Notes under the pieces: model-generated | The model's database searches: none | Told to the model about the DNA's origin: nothing | The model's input: the letters and a program-made list of their open reading frames with translations, nothing else | Shown here: one piece after another, positions 45,861 through 56,452 of the stretch | Position numbering within the stretch: the stretch's first letter is position 1 | Layout of the letters: each line of letters opens with the position of its first letter | Origin: Corythucha ciliata | Lineage: Eukaryota; Arthropoda; Insecta; Hemiptera; Tingidae | Length of the DNA: 64,000 nucleotides | Assembly: GCA_038030265.1 (NCBI GenBank) | Contig: CM075942.1 | Span: forward strand, 46,280,751-46,344,750 | Direction of reading: 5' to 3' | Position numbers and translations under genes: made by a program

Positions 45861-46056
45861 CAAAACGACCCGTGTGTAGACGGTTTTATAACATACGAGA
45901 AAAATCACTTCGAGTTCGAGACGAGAACGAGACGACCCGTGTGTGGAACTAATTCATTTACATTGAAAACAATGTTAAAAAGTAAATCGCGTCGAGCATT
46001 TCGACTCCGCGTCGAGTTCGAGCCGAGTACGAGACGACCCGTGTGTGGAGGGCCTA
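45861..46056. repeat. Three direct repeats containing CGACCCGTGTGTGGA
   Basis: Units near 45850, 45910 and 46010 each contain TCGAGTTCGAGACGA followed by CGACCCGTGTGTGGA or a variant. The last ends GGAGGGCCTAA, like a Harbinger-type MITE terminus, but no inverted left end is visible. Probably a decayed element end with amplified subterminal motif. Confidence 0.5.
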
Positions 46057-46079
46057 AGTTTTTAAGTCGCATATATTGT

Positions 46080-46330
46080 TGCGCTTAATCACTATTCGAG
46101 CCGCGAATTAGCGTTTTTCTCCATTTTTGGTCCGAAAATACAAGGTTTTGCTCAATTTCAGGCGTGAAATAGCATTTTTCCCTCAATATTTTAGCGGCGA
46201 ATCAGCAATTTTTGTGTGTTCTTTCCGCAAATTGGCGTTTCCCAACTAATTTTTCTCTGTAATTCTAACCCACCAATTAACGTTTGTCTCATTGCATGGC
46301 AAAGTTACTAGTCGAAGAAACTAGACGGTA
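46080..46330. repeat. GCGAATTAGCGTTTTTCTC-type repeat, reverse orientation
   Basis: Copies such as GCCGCGAATTAGCGTTTTTC and GGCGAATCAGCAATTTTTG, the reverse complement of the 27590-28175 family. More copies at 46515-46620. Confidence 0.55.
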
Positions 46331-47227
46331 AAATATATAAAATTGAAAAGAATATTCAACTCAACGAAACCATTTAAATTTATCTAAACTTAATTTACAT
46401 TTCATTTTAACATTTAATAAAAGATTTTTTTTCACGAACACCATACCTCCATTCCCGTAGGGAACATGGAAGTAAAAATGAAATTGTCCGCAAAGTTACC
46501 CTAAGAATCCGTCAATTCGTGTTTTCTCAATTTCAGCTGTGAATTAGTGCTTTTTCTCAATACTGACAGCCACAAATTTACAGCAATTTTTCTAATTTCA
46601 GCTGCTAATTGATTTTTAGCGATTGATTTTTTCATATTTAAGCTTTTCAGGGGCCCCATCCGAAGGGGGGGGGGCGGTCCGCCCCCCTCGCCTCTGCGTC
46701 GGTACGCTGGAGAGTAGGATTTCAATAGTCACACCGTAGAAGTGCTGAATACCTCCTCAACCGTAAATACTGGGAGAAACTGAAAGAGCACGCAACCGAC
46801 GACATAAATTCCCGGAAGTGAAGTTGAGAGCCTTGAAGTTTCTTGATGCAGTCCGCAGCAGCCGTGATGAAGAAATTATTGAATATATTTCATAATGCAA
46901 AGAAGGTGGAAAATCAGAGCGTACTGGAGAAGGTGGATGCGTTGGCGCCGACTTAACTCTCTTATCAAGTTAACAACCCTCCTTCACTTCTCCTAGTTCC
47001 TGAGATGACACTTCGACATTAGGCAGGTACCTGCTTTACATTAAATCTCAGGCCACGACAGCTCATCTCAGTTAAAAAAAGTCTGCTAATGATTATAGCA
47101 CAGTGTTTCCTCGCTTTTTTTGTTAACATATTTTACTGTTTTCTCAAATCATTTTAAAAAACAAAACATAAGCATCTTTCAACAATGGGTCAAATGAGGT
47201 AGGAAATATTTTAAATTTAACCCTGAT
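46331..47227. other. Non-coding spacer
   Basis: No supported gene; a G run at 46668-46677 and further pieces of the 30-bp repeat. Confidence 0.4.
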
Positions 47228-47395
47228 TTGTTTGAGAATTCAACCCCTATTTTCACCCCCTCCCCCTTGTACGATTTTGAGGGACCCTCTGCTAGCCAAC
47301 ACATATGTTCCCTGAAAATTTCATCAAATTCGGATAAAAACTATGGAACTATGTTACAAGGATTTGCGGACAGACAGACAGACAGACACGAAAAC
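47228..47395 (+). repeat. Probable non-LTR element 3' tail
   Basis: GAAAATTTCATCAAATTCGG, then GATTTGCGGACAGACAGACA with five CAGA units. This arrangement, a conserved sentence ending in a GACA microsatellite, is common at the 3' ends of insect LINEs and their SINE partners. No coding part remains. Confidence 0.4.
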
Positions 47396-50090
47396 GAAAT
47401 TGTTCAGGAAGGTATAAAACGTGAAATGCAAGTGGACATTTCGATTTTAAAGAAGAAAAAAAAAAATATTTCCTAAAAGTGAAAACAGTGCTTCCGTAGC
47501 TCGGAAGCAATAAAGCTCAGCTCTCAGTTATTTAAATAAAATTTGAGGAATCTTTTCGTTCAAACCGCTAAACTGCATCAGAAATACATAGAATTACATA
47601 ATTATCAAGAAAGCGTAACGTGACGTCACGATAAATACAAGACGGCCAATAAATAAATAAATAAAAGACAAGATGAGCGGGTTGGGGGACCCTTCGAAAA
47701 TCCATACTTTCAAAAAATCATCAAAATTCTAATTTTCGGTTTTGGTAATAAATTTTTGACCAATATTTTTAGAATTCAATATTTGTTTGAACAAAAAATA
47801 TTCCAAAAAATGTTCAAGTTCCTTATTTAAAGTTATGGTCGACAGGGGGGTTAAATCGAATAAACATTCATCGGTGTTTCCTCAAAACACTCCTTCGACA
47901 CACACGAAACACCGAAACACTCCGTTGGTAAAGGGCAACTTGAAGCCTCCCCCCCCCCGCATGCCTCTCCTAACAGTAAAAAAATGAATCGGTGAAGAAA
48001 GAACCAGCAAGTAGCTCAAAATCCCTGAAAATGTCTATCATTATTTGTTGTACACCCAGGGAGAAGTCAAAAGAAAACAGCGAACTGTGTTCGCATTAGG
48101 CCTTCCTTGCACTCCCATCTCTTGGACTTCTTCACTTTTTGGGGAGTCTCCTGTTTATTAATGACGCGGCTTGTTTCCGACTCTTTTCTTACGAGTGGTG
48201 AGTGTCGTTTTAACCCTGTCACAACTTATAACTGTAAGCTCGTTAAGATTGAAAAAAAAACAAAAAAAAAAAAAACCATCTTACAGGGTAGGGCGCAAAT
48301 GTACAGGCCCACAAAAACACAAGTATGTCGTTGGTTTGCCACCGTTTGTAAGGAGAACGGTCATTGGTGGATGGGTGGGGGAGGGTGAATATACACGAGC
48401 TTTGAGGATTCGCGGAACAATAGCAGTAATAAGAGCCACGTATTTACAAAACAGTCAAAAGTACAGAAGTCTAGGAGAAGGGTGCCCACTTTTATTCTGC
48501 TTAGTTAAGATGACAAAAAGATAAGTCTTGTTGGTCTCCCCCCCCCCCCTACGAGTGAAATTACTTTTTCCGCTATATGGTGTATGCACAAAAGATCGAC
48601 CCGCTTCAAAAGAACCCAAAAACTGCATGATTTCTTAGACTTACAACGCTCTTTGACCCAAATCGTATGCCAAATGCTAACATTTCGAGTTGAAAATAAA
48701 AGTCAAAAAGTACGTCCATTGTGTTTGCGTCTTTTCACTATAAATGCGCTCTGAACGATATCTGCCTGAGTTTCTCTCCTTCCACTGTTTCGCTCTCGTT
48801 AATTAAGATCAAGGCGGGTGTTTTCAAACAAAGTCCGGTACACGAAACAAAAAAGTCTTAATTTCTGGTCTTCAAAACGCGTAAAATAGTGGACCGATTA
48901 CTTTTTGTATCACTTTATGATTTAGAAAAAAGGGAGCTATAACCCAGATTTAGCTGACCTTAAATCAAAAGGTTCGTAAGGCAGTTTAATTGCCTCCGTT
49001 ATACCTTCGTAGTTTTTCACTATTGAAAGTAAAACATAGCACTTGAGTACCCTCTCCTCCATGCTTTTTTTAAATTCTAATTTTAAGTGCCTCTTAAAGG
49101 GACTTTCTTTCACCTTTTTCTTTGTTAATTTCTCCCCTCTGGCTAATATAGAACATTGATGAATTCCGGTTGCCATACCTCTCCCATCTTTTTTATCTAT
49201 TTAAACACAAAAATCTCTGATTAACGAGACTTGATCAAGGATTCTTCACTAAAGAGTGCTTTCACTCATTGTTCGTGTTCGTATAATTGGCTCCACTGCC
49301 CCAAGGGGTTGTTGATTAGAGCGTAGTGGTCTAATTATATACGTTAATGAGCTGGGTGCACACTCGAAATGGTGGGTATAGCAGCCTGACTGAATTTTCC
49401 AAGGCGGGCTTTTTTTTTTGTCTCAAAGGTCACCATTTTTTTTTTTAAGGTAATGGGTCAGAATAGCTCCCTAAGTGTTCCATTTAATATTCATCGCAAG
49501 CGAAAGTGCTTTTTATTTTCTCGATGGAGGGTTTGACACGAGGTCAGATTGCACCACGTGACAGTGAACGGTCACTATAAGAATCTCGTGAGTCTGAATT
49601 GAGCGCAGTATACGTCTCAATTGTTTATTGAATTCTTTGTTCTTCGCTTCAATTCGCGTTAATCAAATGGGTCGTGCAGTGGAGAGGGGATTGGCGCCAA
49701 CGACATCTCCGTTGACCGTACGCCGGAAAGACTGTGGAGTATTTTGAAATATCGAGGTGTGCATTTAAATGATGGGGGTCTCTGGTTTCTGGGTGATCGC
49801 GTAGGATATGAAAAGTTATTCACCTCCTTCCTCGTTCATCAAATCTGTCGTTTTTTTTTCCGTACTTTTTCTGTGAGGACTTCTTTCGTTCGCGCGTATA
49901 GCATAACAACGTAATAATTTTGGTATCGTTGCAGAGCCTGATTTAAACAGAAAAAACCCAAGCGGGGGCTTTACCAGGGCGGAGCAAAAGTAGGTAGCTG
50001 CCCACCCTATGATTCAGTTAGTCTTTGCTGGAAACCAGCTTCACTCGGAAACCGTCAAATCGCCCCTTCAAACTGACTAATTAGCATTAA
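47396..50090. other. 2.7 kb non-coding, no feature recognised
   Basis: No supported gene. Poly-C and poly-G runs at about 47949 and 48539. Two overlapping plus-strand frames at 48107-48524 have no domain. Confidence 0.4.
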
Positions 50091-50240
50091 GGCCCGTATG
50101 CCAAATCATTCCTCAAACTTTCCTCGACTTCAATCTTACTCCCAAACTGTGGAATCACGCCGTGTTATTTTATAATTTATTCAGTTTGTGAGGGAGCTTT
50201 GAGATTGAGGAAGGCTCGAGGAACGATTTGTCAATGGGCC
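50091..50240. mobile_element. MITE (GGCCCGTATGCCAAATC), Harbinger-like
   Basis: 150 bp with inverted ends GGCCCGTATGCCAAATCATT and GAACGATTTGTCAATGGGCC. The flanks are TAA (50088-50090) and TGA (50241-50243), an imperfect target duplication. Confidence 0.65.
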
Positions 50241-50479
50241 TGAAACTAAACATTGGCCCTGTTCATATATTCAACCCTTTGCTCAGCGTTTAATAAGGTT
50301 GCAAAACCAACACAACATGATGTATGTGAGGGAAGGCTTAATCACATTGGAAATGGTTCATGGAGGATATCGCCCAAAACTTGTAATTTTGTGGATATTT
50401 AGCTCTAAGTGTCACAATGCCGCGGCTATTCATTAGGCTGTGGGCGCTGTCGGGGTCAGTTAGCCTGTTGTTACTACAA

Positions 50480-50645
50480 CAACAAATCTCCAAAGCCCTA
50501 AACCACATCAAAGCTCCTAACCACAGCAAGGCTTGTAACCACAGCCAAGCTCCAAACCACAGGAAAACTACAACAAATAAGAAGGCCCAACCACAGCACA
50601 GCAAAGCTCCATATAAACGACAACTAGCTCCAAACCGTAGAGAAT
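50480..50645. repeat. AACCACAGCAAAGCTCC-type repeat
   Basis: Seven or so irregular copies, for example AACCACAGCAAGGCTTGTAA and AACCACAGCCAAGCTCC. Confidence 0.6.
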
Positions 50646-50794
50646 ATTTACCACAATCTACTTAGCCCCAAACTTGAACAGAATATGCATGTTGGGGGCC
50701 ATGCACCCACCAACAGTCACGATGAACGATCATTGCACCCAAGGTGCGGTCCAGTCTCCGTTTCGACCTCAGACCTTCATCCACCTCGGTCTGT

Positions 50795-50826
50795 CTCGAA
50801 ATCGAGATCGAGATCGAGATCGAGAT
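50795..50826. repeat. (GATCGA)n microsatellite
   Basis: About five tandem ATCGAG units just left of the five-deep nest. Confidence 0.85.
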
Positions 50827-52153
50827 TGCATTTTCCGGACCGAGACTAAGGCCCGTATTCAGAAACCAACCTTAACCTTTACATCTCCTTTAAGCGCTTC
50901 AAAACAGATGACACATTTTTATAAACCATCACATTTTTCAGCTCCTTTAGTTAAGGCATGGTTATATAAGGCTTTGTAAAGCACGCTTCACTTGTGATCT
51001 GAAAAAAGCTCGGCTTTGAGCTGTATCCAATGAAATAAAATTAGTTCAAACGCGGGTTGCTATTTGATTGGCTACAGCTCAAAGCTTAAGGGGGAGTTGC
51101 ACATGTGTTTCCTCGACCCCCCTCCAATCATACCTCGCCTACTCCGCGTTACGGAAATTACCGCCGTATTTCTGCACCAATCGTGGACTTCAAGGGCTCA
51201 TTTAAATCTCCAGGAAATTCCGCACAAGCGTATGATCTTGCTTTCCTAAATAAGTCGTCGAAAGAGTGTGCATTTTCAAGGTAAAAGTTTGTGTGCGTTT
51301 TACAGTTATTTTAGGGATGAAATATGAAAAAATTTCGCTCCGGCAGCTGGCGGTCGGAAAGAGTGCATTTCATTTTGTATACGGATACCCTAAGCCGTCC
51401 CAGAAGTAGTAATGTTAAGACCATGATTTGTTTCGTTTATGTTTGACCCTCCCTCGTACTGTTTGCTGCCGGGTTTGTTTAAGCTGAACTTAATGGGAAT
51501 CAAAGGCTATATTTCAAAATGGAATCATCTTACCGAATATAATGCTTCTGGAATCAACTGGTGATTTGTAGTGATTTTTTTTACCATTTTAACCCCTATT
51601 TTCCCCCCTCCACCTTGACCGATTTGGCCCAAATGCAATACCGACCGGGGCCTTATGACTACTGATTTTTGTGCCAAAGCGCGTTCCGCTAAATTAATTT
51701 CTACGAGAGTTATCGTGCTAACAAGGCCTCACACTTACTTCCACCCCGGGGACATCGCCCCCTCCCCCTCGACTTTTTCAAAAAATTAAAATTGGAATCA
51801 AAGGCTACTTTAACATGGAGTATACGCACTGAATATGATGCTTCTAGAATGAACTGGTGATTTTTAGTGATTTTTTGACGACTTCAAGCCCGATTTTCCC
51901 CCCCTCCACCTTGACCGATTTGGCCAAAATGCAATACCGACCGGGCTCTTATGACTACTGATTTTTTAGATAAAGCGCGTTCTGCTAAATTAATTTCTAC
52001 GAGAGTTATCGTGCTAACAAGACCACACACTTACTTCCAGCCCGGGGGCACCACCCCCTCCCTCTTGACTTTTTGAAAAAATTAAAATGGGAATCAAAGG
52101 CTAGTCTAAGATGGAGTATACGTACCGAATATGATGCTTCTAGAATCAACTGG

Positions 52154-53292
52154 GGCCATTCCGGACAACCCCTACGAGGGCCATGGAAAGATTACTAGGC
52201 CTGAAGCCCTTGGACATTGAAGTCAGGGGTCGGGCACTTAAAGTTGCCTACAGGTTGAGATGCCAGGGAGGCCTAAAGCGGGCCAGGCTGGGCCAATGGG
52301 ACTGGGAAGGGGAACTAAACAGAGTATCCCCGTCCTCGGCACTTAGACCGGATTACGTGGTTAAAAGGAATGACTTCTCGACCAAAATCCAGCAGAGAGT
52401 CATTATGAGAGAGGAAGGTTGGGAATCCCGGCAAGGGGAGCTGGTGTGTTATACGGACGGCTCCAAGAAGGGTCAGGAAGGGCCGTCCGGAGCTGGAATT
52501 TTCGTGCCGGAGCTGGGGGTGGAAATAAGTATCCCCCTAGGGGGACACACCACAGTTTTCCAGGCCGAGGTGGTAGCGATCGATGCCTGTATTCGGGAGC
52601 TACTGAAGCGGAAAGTGACAGGTAGGGCGATCGGTATCTACTCTGATAGCAGGGCGGCGCTGGGGGCGATCACCAAACCCGTGGTGGACTCAGCGGCCGT
52701 GGCGAGTTGCAGAGTAGGGATACGGGACCTCCAGGGTGAAGGGAACTCCCTAACGTTGGGATGGATCCCGGGTCATAGAGGATGGCAGGGGAATGAAAAA
52801 GCAGACGAGCTGGCCAAGCGTGGCGCGGACCAGCCGGTAATAGGACCTGAACCATCGGTGGGCATTGCCCGCAGGGTGGTCTTGAGGGAGATAAGGGCCT
52901 GGGCCAGTGACCAAGCTCTGAGGAGATGGCGGACTGAACCCGGGTGCCGGCAAGCAAAACTGGGAATCAATGAGGAAGACCAGGAAGCTTCGGCATGGTT
53001 GCTGGGACTAACACGGGTTAAGCTTAGGCGGATAGTAGGGATGTATACAGGGCATTACGCCCTTAATAGGCATTTGTCAATCATGGGGGCAGTAGGGGAG
53101 CCCGACTGCGAAAGGTGTGGGGAGGCTGAAGAAACCGCGGAGCACGTCGTATGCGAGTGTGACGGCTACGCGGCGGCCAGATACACCATTTTTGGTGACG
53201 ATAGGATACCCTTCCCCAGCTTCTCAAAGGAGAATGGGACCTGTCTCCTGAGTTTGCTGGAAAGGATAAATAGGTTTGAGGAGCCGTACTAG
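52154..53292 (+). CDS. Non-LTR ORF2 C-terminus with RNase H domain (partial)
   Basis: The open frame continues upstream of the ATG at 52183 to the insertion junction (GPFRTTPTRAM), so that ATG is not the real start; this is the last ~380 residues of an ORF2 protein. After a short thumb-region remnant comes an RNase H domain: VCYTDGSKKG (first D), FQAEVVAIDA (E), GIYSDSRAAL (D) and GWIPGHRGWQGNEKADELAK (H and last D). The C-terminal CERCGEAEETAEHVVCECDGY is a cysteine/histidine finger seen at the end of R1, I, Loa and related clades. RNase H removes the RNA template in reverse transcription. Endonuclease and RT are missing. The stop is at 53290-53292. The exact clade is not determined. Confidence 0.9.
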
Positions 53293-53381
53293 GCTCTCCC
53301 GAGTCCGGGCCCCAAGTGGGTATGGTGTATGGGCCGAAAGGCTTTTGGCACCTTCGGAGTCGGGAGACCGTCCGAGCCCTC

Positions 53382-53382
<1 letters not shown>

Positions 53383-53420
<38 letters not shown>
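53383..53420 (+). repeat. Poly(A) tail of inserted non-LTR element
   Basis: 38 consecutive A immediately before the right target duplication. Confidence 0.95.
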
Positions 53421-53422
<2 letters not shown>

Positions 53423-53944
53423 ATCAACTGGTGATTTTTTGACGACTTCAAGCCCGATTTTCCCCCCCTCCACCTTGACCGATTTGGCCCAAATGCAATA
53501 CCGACCGGTGTCTGATTTTTGTGCCAAAGCGCGTTCCGCTAAATTATCTTCTACGAGAGTTATCGTGCTAACAAGGAAACGGCCATAATATTATATATAT
53601 ATATGAATTCCGGAGACCACTGAATTCGTGTTCTAGAGGTTCTGAAACATGAAAAAAAACATGACATGACCTATGTTTGCCACCATCACGACGAGACCAA
53701 TAGTGCATTTTCAGAATGAAATGCACTAAAAGGAAGATCGTACGCTTGTGCGGAATTTCCTGAAGATTAAAATGAGCCCTTGAAGTCCACGATTGGTGCA
53801 GAAATACGGAGATAATTTCCTTAACGCGAAGTAGGCGAGGTAGGATTGGAGGGGGGTCGAGGAAACACAAGTGCAACTCCCCCTTAAGCTGACACAGCTC
53901 GCATGTGAAGGCGGATTAAAGGTGTGTTTCTGAATACGGCCTAA

Positions 53945-54832
53945 TGTCTCGGTCTCGGTGTGATCCAAAAAGCACGATGCATATAGTACCGGTATAGATC
54001 TTTTTACACAAAAAAAGACCCCAATGTAATGCTCCCCTCTCCGGAAACCGGCCCGAATTCGATTCGTTTCGTTCAGAAATAGCGTGCCTCTAATTACTCA
54101 AGTTTGGAATACTGTGACCTACACAAATAGCATCAAACACCAAAGGGCGAATCCGAGACCTTTTAAAGGGGGGGGATCGAAAACCCTCTCATAGAATAGC
54201 CCCCTCCCCACTGTCAAAATCACTCTAAACATATGGGTGGGAAGGTGGCGGGGGTGAACCGTGGGAGGAAGAAATGCTTTGATCCCCCCCCCCATCCACC
54301 TCATCTTGCTAATGACCGAGACCGAGATGCGTAAGTCTCGGTCTTTCGTGCATCACTACGATGGACCACCCCTAGCCGGGAGCGGAGGTGCTACTGCACT
54401 ATCATCCCCACCCCCGGCTCTAACCCGTTCTTGCAAGACCAAGCCGGGGAGGTTCCGGATCACCAGAACCGATGAGAACCGCAAGGGTGATCATCGTGAC
54501 TGTTTGGTGCGGGCGCATGGCCTTCAACATACTGTTCAAGTGTGAACGCTGGGCGCGGTGCCTATAGCCGCAACGTTCCCAGTCCCCGTTTCACCCTCAC
54601 GGTATTTTACCACGAATAGTGCAAGCATTTCAGAAATAGTTAACCATGAAACTCACACTTTCGCCGTTATTTAATAACTACCTAATTAATATTAGGGCAT
54701 TAATTAATATTATGGCATTTTGAGAAAATTCGTCCAACTTTGATCGCCTGTGCATCGATTGACACTGGGTTTGAGCAAAAACTTATTTCAACAAAAGCTT
54801 AACATATTTAATGGTCTAAAACTTTAAAAAAT
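53945..54832. other. Non-coding spacer
   Basis: No supported gene. Repeated CGAGACCGAGA / TCTCGGTCTCGG phrases at 53945 and 54315-54345, and G/C runs at 54167 and 54283. Confidence 0.4.
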
Positions 54833-54858
54833 AGTGCATTTTCTGAATGAAATGCACT
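54833..54858. repeat. Solo HINE-like terminal hairpin
   Basis: TAGTGCATTTTCTGAATG with AAATGCACTA folds into a perfect-stem hairpin identical in design to the tails of the complete copies. It stands alone, next to the TAA flank of the following element. Confidence 0.55.
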
Positions 54859-54860
54859 AA

Positions 54861-55647
54861 AGGCCCATTTACACGGGCAATTTTTAAAGGCAATTATTGC
54901 ACGAAAGCGAATTGCAGCAATAGCCGAAAAATTGCCCAGCAATAAACTCCCCGTTTCGTGCAATTTTTTCCCTCCCCAGAACTCCGTCTTTTCTTGAAGC
55001 AATAATTGCATCGAATTGCCCAATAATGTTTAAGGCCCCACCACACAGAACGCGAACTGCCGGGCGGACTGGTCCGCTCGCGAAAAAAACATGACAACGT
55101 GGGCGAGGTAAACCCCGTTGCCGTGATTTTTCAGCGCGTTGCGTGGTTCGCAGTCTGTGTGGCGAGACATTTACTGTTGTCCAATTCCGGTTTTCTTGCA
55201 ATTTTTTTAAGTCCACGGAGGTTGGATAATTATTGCTCGTTACTTAAGGCCCATTTAAACGGGAATTGTCCAATATTGCTTACTGTTGTCCAATTACGGC
55301 GACTACTTTTTCTTGCAATTTTTCAAGTCCACGGAGGTTGTATAAATATTGCACGTTTTCTGCAATTTTTGGATCCGGGCCACCACCAGGGGACGGGTGG
55401 TCCGGATGAAAATTCTCGGAAAAGAAGAAACGGAACAATTTTCAACGGTAGTCTAAACGTAAAAATTAAGCCATTTTTGCTGTTCAGCAGAAATTGAGCA
55501 ATTTACTGCAATACAATTCCTGCAATGAATTGCAAAATCCCTCAACTACCCGCTGAGGGAAATTGTTTCGTATTGCTGCAATTTTTGTAGAAAAGAATTG
55601 TCCAATAATCGCCGAATTGCAGCAATTTTTATTGCTCGTGTACGCCT
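54861..55647. mobile_element. Harbinger-like element with internal duplication
   Basis: Ends AGGCCCATTTACACGGGCAA and TTGCTCGTGTACGCCT are imperfect inverted copies, flanked by TAA (54858-54860 and 55648-55650). The interior is full of TTGCAATTTTT / AATTGCAGCAA motifs. It includes a direct duplication of about 115 bp (around 55166 and 55280, both starting TTACTGTTGTCCAATT). No gene. Confidence 0.55.
55034..55173. mobile_element. Possible nested MITE (GGCCCCACCACACAGA)
   Basis: GGCCCCACCACACAGAACGC and TTCGCAGTCTGTGTGGCGAG are imperfect inverted sequences inside the element above. TAA lies on the left only. Confidence 0.4.
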
Positions 55648-55649
55648 TA

Positions 55650-56000
55650 AGGCCCGTTTACACAAAGGAAACTATCCTACGCACACGTAGGAAACGCGGG
55701 GTTATAAACTCGCTTCTTTGACAGTATTTGCTATTTTTGCAACTATCTAACCCAGAAATGGGCAATTTCGAGGCTATTCATAGACCTGAATCAGTTTCGT
55801 GACTATTTTACGCCCGGAAATGGTCTGGTTTGACCTTGAATTTCGCGAGAAAGATCTCGAGATTCGAGTGGACCTCGGTAGTCCTCCGAGAGCTCTGCAT
55901 GGACCCGAGAAAATGGAAAACAATGCAAAACGCTCGTTCATGGGCATTTTAACGCAATTTAAGGGGCTCTGGTGGCCACTCGCGATGACGTTAAGCCCGC
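55650..56000. other. Non-coding spacer
   Basis: Nothing recognisable. Confidence 0.4.
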
Positions 56001-56452
56001 CACTCACGTGCAGTTTTAACTGACAGTTTGAACTGAACAGTTCAAACTGTCAGTCTAAACTGAACGTGAGTGGGCATTTCGTCTCAGTTAAGGTGAACTG
56101 CACAGTTAAACTGTACAGTTCTCAGTTGAACTGTCAGTTCAAACTTCACAGTTTAAACTGTCAGTTTGGACTGTTCAGTTCAGTCCCCCACACACGTGCA
56201 GTTCAATTCTTCAGTTAACATAATGGATTCGAACGAGCAGGACCGTATTGCCGTTCTCGGTTTAATTTGTGCAGTTATTCATCAGGAAAGTAACCAACCT
56301 TAAAGACGCAGGCAGTGGTGCAAGGAATGGTTGAAACGGCGGAAACAATCTTCGGATATTAGCAATTGAACTGAGAACTGTACAGTTTAACTTTGCAGTT
56401 CACCAGACGAAATGCCCACTCACATGCAGTTTAGACTGTGAGTTTGAACTCA
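56001..56452. mobile_element. Harbinger-derived element with dense CAGTT palindromes
   Basis: Inverted arms around 56050-56120 and 56355-56450 share GTGAGTGGGCATTTCGTCT and GTTAAACTGTACAGTTCTCA. The arms are packed with CAGTTnAACTG-like palindromes, and a small ~80-bp palindrome (56002-56080) abuts the left arm. Between the arms a plus-strand ATG at 56222 opens a transposase-like N-terminus. This looks like another internal-deletion derivative. Confidence 0.6.
56222..56350 (+). pseudogene. Harbinger transposase N-terminal remnant
   Basis: MDSNEQDRIAVLGLICAVI, one in-frame stop, then RRRQWCKEWLKRRKQ, the basic-aromatic signature at the start of Harbinger nucleases. No DDE core follows before the right arm. 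Confidence 0.6.

Larger units (their letters stand above)
52154..53420 (+). mobile_element. Nest layer 5: 5'-truncated non-LTR retrotransposon with poly(A)
   Basis: Ends in 38 A (53383-53420). An 11-base target duplication GAATCAACTGG stands on both sides (52143-52153 and 53421-53431), interrupting a sentence that is continuous in other copies of the host repeat. The frame is open from the first base of the insert, so truncation fell inside the ORF2 region. Recent, because the frame, tail and duplication are intact. Confidence 0.9.
51333..53731 (+). mobile_element. Nest layer 4: HINE/Helentron-like repeat, copy g
   Basis: The head is TTTCGCTCCGGCAGCTGGCG. Three internal ~300-bp units begin near 51493, 51790 and 52085; the third is cut by layer 5. 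The tail block CCGGAGACCACTGAATTCG and hairpin end AATGAAATGCACT follow. The arm symmetry of layer 3 lets the boundaries be placed to within a few A residues. Confidence 0.82.
51090..53883. mobile_element. Nest layer 3: TTAA-type MITE with long arms
   Basis: The left arm starts GGGGGAGTTGCACATGTG and the right arm ends GTGCAACTCCCCC. Arms of about 160 bp are inverted copies. TTAA is present on both sides (51086-51089 and 53884-53887). TTAA duplications are used by piggyBac and Kolobok-type transposases. Same family as 60849-61256. Confidence 0.82.
50980..53916. mobile_element. Nest layer 2: MITE of the GCCGGCTTCACATG family
   Basis: Left part 50980-51089 (GCTTCACTTGTGATCTG, then GCTTTGAGCTGTATCCAATG) and right part 53884-53916 (CAGCTCGCATGTGAAGGCGG). 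Together they reproduce the uninterrupted copies at 5478-5616. Flanked by TAA at 50977-50979 and 53917-53919. Confidence 0.82.
50850..53941. mobile_element. Nest layer 1: Harbinger-like MITE
   Basis: Outermost element. Ends are GGCCCGTATTCAGAAACCAA at 50850 and GTGTGTTTCTGAATACGGCC ending at 53941, flanked by TAA on both sides (50847-50849 and 53942-53944). Without the inserted layers it would be about 155 bp, a normal MITE size. Confidence 0.8.

Noticed and set aside
52670..52970. Antisense frames opposite the RNase H domain
   Set aside because: Shadows of the GC-rich ORF2 coding strand.
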